64,000 nucleotides of DNA. Source: Woeseia sp. GTDB lineage: Bacteria; Pseudomonadota; Gammaproteobacteria; Steroidobacterales; UBA11654. The stretch spans positions 62,001 through 126,000 of the forward strand of contig BPCL01000002.1 in the NCBI GenBank assembly GCA_019653755.1. Reading direction: 5' to 3'. This document shows positions 60,372 to 64,000 of this stretch, piece after piece. Below the pieces are notes generated by a model that worked only from the letters and a program-made list of their open reading frames with translations, did not search any database and was not told where the DNA came from. Positions within the stretch are counted from its first letter, which is position 1; each line of letters begins with the position of its first letter. Made by a program: the position numbers and the translations under genes.

Positions 60372-60834
60372 TAATTTAAAAGAGGTTCAATCTTAACTTT
60401 AAGCCATTCAATGAGGTCCTCACCGCTTAGACTCCTTGCGTTGCCAATTCGCCAGCCAGAGTTGCAAAGATAACTTCTTCATTGGTATTTAAAACAACCA
60501 GGGCAGGTATACCTTCGCTAATAGGGTTCCCATAGCGTTCAGCTATATCAAGATTCTTATCCCATTCTCCTACATCCACAGTAACGACTATAAAACGCTG
60601 ATCTAACCAATCTCTGATATCCTTTCTTGTAAAATACTCACCAAGAGTTCTGCAATCTGGGCACCAGTTTCCTCCCATTGTAAGCAAGATATGTCTTTCA
60701 GATTCGTCAGCTAGTTTTATAGCATTTGCAATATCCTTATATGCATCAGCTGTTTCATCGTAAGGTCGATAATCAGATAGTGCCCAGCTATTGAAGCTGA
60801 ATAGTAGTAATGAGATAAGAAATAGTTTTTTCAT
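60371..60834 (-). CDS. Thioredoxin-like secreted protein, copy A, one frameshift
   Basis: The 135-residue first frame has a signal peptide (MKKLFLISLLLFSFNSWA) and a thioredoxin fold with GGNWCPDCRTLGEYF (CxxC) and EGIPALVVLNTNEEVIF. A break near 60440 restores RSLSGEDLIEWLKVKIEPLL, and the stop TAA at 60373-60371 overlaps the SDR start. The periplasmic CPDC site suggests a disulphide reductase or isomerase. A second, truncated copy lies 916 bases upstream on the same strand. Confidence 0.85.
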
Positions 60835-61317
60835 TTATAGCTTTTCTATATACCCACTTGTTTAGTTTAACGAGCTCATTATTTTGTAGCATTCTTGATT
60901 ATTGATAACTTCCTCTTATTAAAATATTTCCACAAGCCTTCTTTTAGATTAAATCTATACTGACCCATATACTTTAATTTTCCAGTCTCATAGAAAACTT
61001 TAATTTCGCCATGCCTCAAATTATTCATTGCGAAACCTTCCCACCATAATTCTTCATTATCATAGTACCTTTAAAAACGCCTTCTAATTTCTTTTAGATA
61101 AGTTTCTTGTTCAAATAAATTTCCATTTTCATGAAAAGTCATTCTAGAGCCTTCCTTGAGTCCATCTATAGGCTATCTTTTCTTTTATGGCGCCATTGGA
61201 GTGAAATAGGATTAATGGCCCATTAAAGAATTTATTTGGATACTTTTAAATAAGATGCCTCCCTCTTCAATAGGGTCGGCATCATTGTCTGCAAATATAT
61301 TAAAACTGAACAATAGG
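60491..61317. repeat. Tandem duplication, copy A (thioredoxin-like plus YwqK-like unit)
   Basis: The sequence from AAAACAACCAGGGCAGGTAT at 60491 matches that from 61408 at an offset of 916-917 bases through to AAAACTGAACAATAG near 61317. Differences include substitutions and several small deletions in the YwqK-like half. Mixed substitutions show that this is not only one locus read twice. Confidence 0.85.
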
Positions 61318-61340
61318 CTGAATGAGATGAGTTTTTTCAT
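60837..61340 (-). pseudogene. YwqK/MORN-like secreted protein, copy A, several frameshifts
   Basis: The start at 61340 gives a good signal peptide (MKKLISFSLLFSFNIFADND) and DADPIEEGGILFK, but at least five small deletions relative to copy B break the rest (at about 61161-61172, 61099, 61074, 60934 and 60895). The frame cannot be read through. Fragments match the copy B repeats, such as KVFYETGKLKYMGQYRFNL. The deletions may be sequence errors, since copy B has similar quality problems, so decay is not proven. It precedes thioredoxin copy A. Confidence 0.6.
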
Positions 61341-61358
61341 TTCTTTGTAGCCTTATTA

Positions 61359-61750
61359 CTAATATAGAAGGACCCAAATTTGCCAACCAAGGCAAAAAAT
61401 AGGGATTAAAACAACCAGGGCAGGTATACCTTCGCTAATAGGGTTCCCATAGCGTTCAGCTATATCAAGATTCTTATCCCATTCTCCTACATCCACAGAA
61501 CGACTATAAAACGCTGATCTAACCAATCTCTGATATCCTTTCTTGTAAAATACTCACCAAGAGTTCTGCAATCTGGGCACCAGTTTCCTCCCATTGTAAG
61601 CAAGATATATTTTTCAGATTCGTCAGCTAGTTTTATAGCATTTGCAATATCCTTATATGCATCAGCTGTTTCATCGTAAGGTCTATAATCAGATAGTGCC
61701 CAGCTATTGAAGCTGAATAGTAGTAATGAGATAAGAAATAGTTTTTTCAT
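61359..61750 (-). pseudogene. Thioredoxin-like secreted protein, copy B, truncated by the duplication
   Basis: The start and signal peptide equal copy A (MKKLFLISLLLFSFNSWA) with the same CPDC motif; visible substitutions are ESEKYILL in place of ESERHILL. One base is missing in CCACAGAACG near 61498, breaking the frame after DQRFIVV. Beyond this, corrected, the frame goes to GIPALVVL and then enters non-homologous sequence at the duplication junction (61408), ending IPIFCLGWQIWVLLY at a stop at 61359. The C-terminal about 45 residues of copy A are lost. Confidence 0.65.
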
Positions 61751-62240
61751 TTATAGCTTCTCTATATGCCACACTTGTTTAGTTTAACGAGCTCATTATT
61801 TTGGTAGCATTCTTGATTATTGATAACTTCCTCTTCATTAAAATATTTCCACAAGCCTTCTTTTAGATTAAATCTATACTGACCCATATACTTTAATTTT
61901 CCAGTTTCATAGAAAACTTTAATTTCGCCATGCCTCAAATTATTCATTGCGAAACCTTCCCACCATAATTCTTCATTATCATAGTACCCTTTAAAAACGC
62001 CTTCTAATTTCCCTTTTAGATAAGTTTCTTGTTCAAATAAATTTCCATTTTCATGAAAAGTCATTCTAGAGCCTTCTTTGAGTCCATCCTTATAGGCTAG
62101 CTTTTCTTTTATGGTGCCATTGGAGTGAAATAGGATTAATGGCCCATTAAAGAATTTATTTGGATACTCTTTAAATAAGATGCCTCCCTCTTCAATAGGT
62201 CGGCATCATTGTCTGCAAATAATTAAAACTGAACAATAGT
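61408..62240. repeat. Tandem duplication, copy B
   Basis: Second copy of the unit described at 60491-61317. Homology ends at AATTAAAACTGAACAATAG near 62240, after which the flanks differ. The 90 bases between the copies (61318-61407) are not duplicated. Confidence 0.85.
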
Positions 62241-62261
62241 GCTATATAAGGAATTTTTCAT
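61762..62261 (-). CDS. YwqK/MORN-like secreted protein, copy B, N-terminal frameshifts
   Basis: The 100-residue C-terminal frame (61762-62064) continues upstream as GILFKEYPNKFFNGPLILFH, SNGTIKEKLAYKDGLKEGSR, MTFHENGNLFEQETYLKGKL. The repeated G-x(2)-x-Y/F-x-NG units are MORN-variant/YwqK-type beta-hairpins, a family often labelled an antitoxin, without proof here. The signal region (ATG at 62261) needs two indel corrections near 62224 and 62200. It lies 12 bases before thioredoxin copy B, as in copy A. Confidence 0.72.
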
Positions 62262-62321
62262 TTATTTCATCCATTTGATTTAACTTCAAAGATGATCTTT
62301 TCATTTTTTCATCTTTATCAT

Positions 62322-62654
62322 TCATTTTTCAAGTTTTTTTTTGGCATTTAAACCAAAGATGAACTTACCTGTCCATTTTTTTGCTTCCTTTATCTCTTCT
62401 TTTGTTTCCTTGTTATCGACGATGAGGCACCTAAAAGAACCTTCTTTGATTTTATTGGCAAAAATAACATCCAAGAGAGAGCCTACATTAACTTTTTCAA
62501 TATAGCATGCTGACATAGCTTGACACTCCTCTTTCGTTTCAAATCGACCGATATATCTGGATTCGTTAACTGGAGTATCGATATAAGCAGACCATTCCTG
62601 AGCCCAAGCATTAAAGCTGAGCAAGAGTACTGATATGAGTGCGAGGTGTTTCAT
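62322..62654 (-). CDS. Small secreted protein, family unknown
   Basis: The start ATG at 62654 (MKHLALISVLLLSFNAWA) is chosen over a longer frame because it overlaps the previous gene's stop by four bases and yields a signal peptide like its neighbours. The mature 90 residues are QEWSAYIDTPVNESRYIGRF, with two Cys around ECQAMSACYIEKV and one in FRCLIVDN, then a Lys/Glu-rich tail. No family recognised. Confidence 0.78.
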   Translation of the reverse strand: MKHLALISVLLLSFNAWAQEWSAYIDTPVNESRYIGRFETKEECQAMSACYIEKVNVGSLLDVIFANKIKEGSFRCLIVDNKETKEEIKEAKKWTGKFIFGLNAKKKLEK

Positions 62655-62977
62655 TCTTCGACTCCATCTCCTAGCTTTCCTAACACTATTCTTTTGCATT
62701 CTTTGTATTCAGGAGACTCAAATAGGCTATCTGAAAGAACAAGTCTTTCATCAACTACAAAGTTCATGCAGTATCTTGGCAATTGGATCTCTTTCTGTTT
62801 TTCTAACCTGTTTTTTGTTTCCAAACTTTTGCAGGAAGCAACAAGCAGTCCAGATTCATGGAGAGTGTAGTCATTACAGACCGAGAGCGATTGTTCCTGG
62901 ATCAAACCAGTATTGCTGGTTTCGATTTCTGCACAAGAAGAGATTAACAGCCCAATAATCACAATGATTTTTTTCAT
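62651..62977 (-). CDS. Small lipoprotein, family unknown
   Basis: The 108-residue product has a lipoprotein signal (MKKIIVIIGLLISSCAEIE; lipobox ISSC). The rest has three further Cys (SVCNDYTLHE, VASCKSLETK, RYCMNFVVDE, plus KECKRIVL), so disulphides or metal binding are possible. Its start shares one base with the preceding gene's stop at 62977. No family recognised. Confidence 0.78.
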   Translation of the reverse strand: MKKIIVIIGLLISSCAEIETSNTGLIQEQSLSVCNDYTLHESGLLVASCKSLETKNRLEKQKEIQLPRYCMNFVVDERLVLSDSLFESPEYKECKRIVLGKLGDGVEE

Positions 62978-63333
62978 TATTTATTGGGTTTTATTTTTAT
63001 TGTTCCGTAGTCGCGAATGTGTTCTTTATTCTTTATATCCGAGGCTTTAATTCCATTGCCATACCAATACTGACCAATTAATTTTCCTTTTAAGTCAAAG
63101 CTTTTCCATGCTCCTATTGGTTCACCATTCCTGTATTTTTCTTTTTGTTGCAGTTGTCCATTGTCATAATAATATTCCCAGACTCCAGATTTTTTCCTAT
63201 CCACTACTTTCCCAGTTAATTTTATCTGTCCATTTGAATGGTAGCTGACGAAAGAACCATCAGGTGGCAAGCCATCATCTGTCCAGCCATTGAAACTGAA
63301 CAAAAATGCTGATATGAGAATGAGTTTTTTCAT
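62977..63333 (-). CDS. YwqK-like secreted protein (MORN-variant repeats)
   Basis: The 118-residue product has the signal peptide MKKLILISAFLFSFNGWT and repeats SFVSYHSNGQIKLTGKVVD, KKSGVWEYYYDNGQLQQKEK and YRNGEPIGAWKSFDLKGKLI, typical of YwqK-type proteins. It is more distant from the duplicated pair than those are from each other. The gene starts the chain 63333 to 62322 of three overlapping small-protein genes. Confidence 0.85.
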   Translation of the reverse strand: MKKLILISAFLFSFNGWTDDGLPPDGSFVSYHSNGQIKLTGKVVDRKKSGVWEYYYDNGQLQQKEKYRNGEPIGAWKSFDLKGKLIGQYWYGNGIKASDIKNKEHIRDYGTIKIKPNK

Positions 63334-63344
63334 ATTATGAATGG

Positions 63345-63935
63345 CTACTTTTTTATCTGATAAACGTATGCTGGAGGTATATTTTTCATTGTGAATCCAA
63401 ATAACTCGGAGCTTTTATTATATTGGCCCAAAACCTTTTTTGATATTGGGCAACGAACAAAATAGGTAACGATGGAGACGCAACCTTGTGGATGCAGTAG
63501 CTTGAAAATATTATCTAAAATAGACAACTGTTTTTCTTGTTTTATCATCACAAATGGTAGGCTACAAACAATGTGTCTTACTTCACAGATCCCTTGAGCT
63601 TGAAGCAATTTCTTTGCATTCGAAGCATCTTCTGCAAAGACATTAGCGTTTCTGTATTTATGACTAAGATAGTTGGCAAAGTCTTCATTCTTATCAAGTA
63701 GTATTAGCTTATCTTCTGGAACTTGCCTTTGCAGGATACATTCGGTGATAGCTCCCATCCCTGATCCTAGCTCCAAAATATAACCTTCATCCATTCCTTC
63801 AAGATGCGCTGTCATAAGCTTGCCTGTTTCAGCATTAAAAGGAAACAAGGCTGCGATTTCAGTTGGATTTGCCAATAAATTTTTGTACCAGATACTTTGG
63901 TGCTCGAACCTATCCATTTTAATTATTTTTTTCAT
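63345..63935 (-). CDS. SAM-dependent methyltransferase, phospholipid N-methyltransferase-like
   Basis: The 196-residue protein has AALFPFNAETGKLMTAHLEG and the SAM loop ILELGSGMGAITECILQR, then LILLDKNEDFANYLSHKY, HIVCSLPFVMIKQEKQLSIL. This layout matches PmtA-like enzymes (COG3963) related to KsgA. An alternative start at MDRFEHQ (seven codons in) is possible. It would methylate phosphatidylethanolamine headgroups at the inner membrane if the family holds. It is 11 bases upstream of the YwqK-like gene. Confidence 0.82.
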   Translation of the reverse strand: MKKIIKMDRFEHQSIWYKNLLANPTEIAALFPFNAETGKLMTAHLEGMDEGYILELGSGMGAITECILQRQVPEDKLILLDKNEDFANYLSHKYRNANVFAEDASNAKKLLQAQGICEVRHIVCSLPFVMIKQEKQLSILDNIFKLLHPQGCVSIVTYFVRCPISKKVLGQYNKSSELFGFTMKNIPPAYVYQIKK

Positions 63936-64000
63936 AGTTTTTTCCCTTTAGAGATCACTAAATAAATATCTTGAGTGTTACTTATTGAGTCCAATGGATT

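Overview
This is an AT-rich window from a Gammaproteobacterium. The evidence is conserved gene order: a mreBCD-mrdA-rodA-mltB-rlpA-dacA-lipB cell-wall block, gatCAB, prfA-prmC, lolB, tRNA-Gln-prs-rplY-pth and ychF. A large TonB-dependent receptor, TPR-sulfotransferase, Rieske oxygenase, UbiD and many CoA/amine catabolic genes suggest a marine heterotroph (SAR86/OM-type clades would fit), but I cannot place it more precisely from sequence alone.

Layout. 1-8,800 (minus strand): the elongasome and peptidoglycan operon. 8,900-12,060 (plus): the glutamyl/aspartyl-tRNA amidotransferase genes gatC, gatA, gatB. 12,100-14,800 (minus): prfA, prmC and a ThiF/MoeB-like E1 enzyme. 14,850-20,120 (plus): lolB, tRNA-Gln, prs, rplY, pth, a short MetE-like methionine synthase and ychF. 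20,150-23,050: a serine hydrolase, a tRNA with CAT anticodon, a 66-residue protein and a DUF1015 protein. 23,100-35,400: accessory metabolism (D-aminoacylase-like amidohydrolase, COG4798-type methyltransferase, DUF2891, flavin monooxygenase-like protein, Rieske oxygenase, exported SDR, beta-propeller, UbiD decarboxylase, TonB receptor). 35,700-38,300: a 2-oxoglutarate-type beta-hydroxylase facing a TPR-sulfotransferase. 38,300-45,340 (minus): a polyamine-type ABC transporter, EamA exporter, acyl-CoA dehydrogenase and epoxide-hydrolase-like enzyme. 45,500-57,050 (plus): class III aminotransferase, two COG1233 FAD oxidoreductases, GcvT-like protein, ADP-forming acyl-CoA synthetase, PuuC-like aldehyde dehydrogenase, enoyl-CoA hydratase and PuuA-like glutamine synthetase. 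57,070-60,830 (minus): esterase, quinone-reductase-like MDR, SDR and a thioredoxin-like secreted protein. 60,840-63,940 (minus): small secreted proteins including a tandem duplication, then a PmtA-like methyltransferase.

The best candidate for an undescribed system is 38.3-57.0 kb. A polyamine importer diverges from a tightly packed operon that combines gamma-glutamylation (PuuA/PuuC-like), two paralogous FAD oxidoreductases, a folate-binding GcvT-like protein and CoA-thioester chemistry. It looks like a catabolic pathway for an amine, possibly N-methylated, whose substrate I cannot name. A second curiosity is the cluster of small secreted proteins at 60.4-63.3 kb: unrelated mature domains follow almost the same signal peptide, and a thioredoxin/YwqK-like pair is duplicated in tandem.

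Caution: about twenty genes, including essential ones (gatA, gatB, prs, mreC, mrdA, prmC), carry single-base frameshifts, several of them in homopolymer runs. This pattern is best explained by uncorrected sequencing indels. I therefore annotate such genes as single composite genes and do not call them decayed unless there is other evidence.
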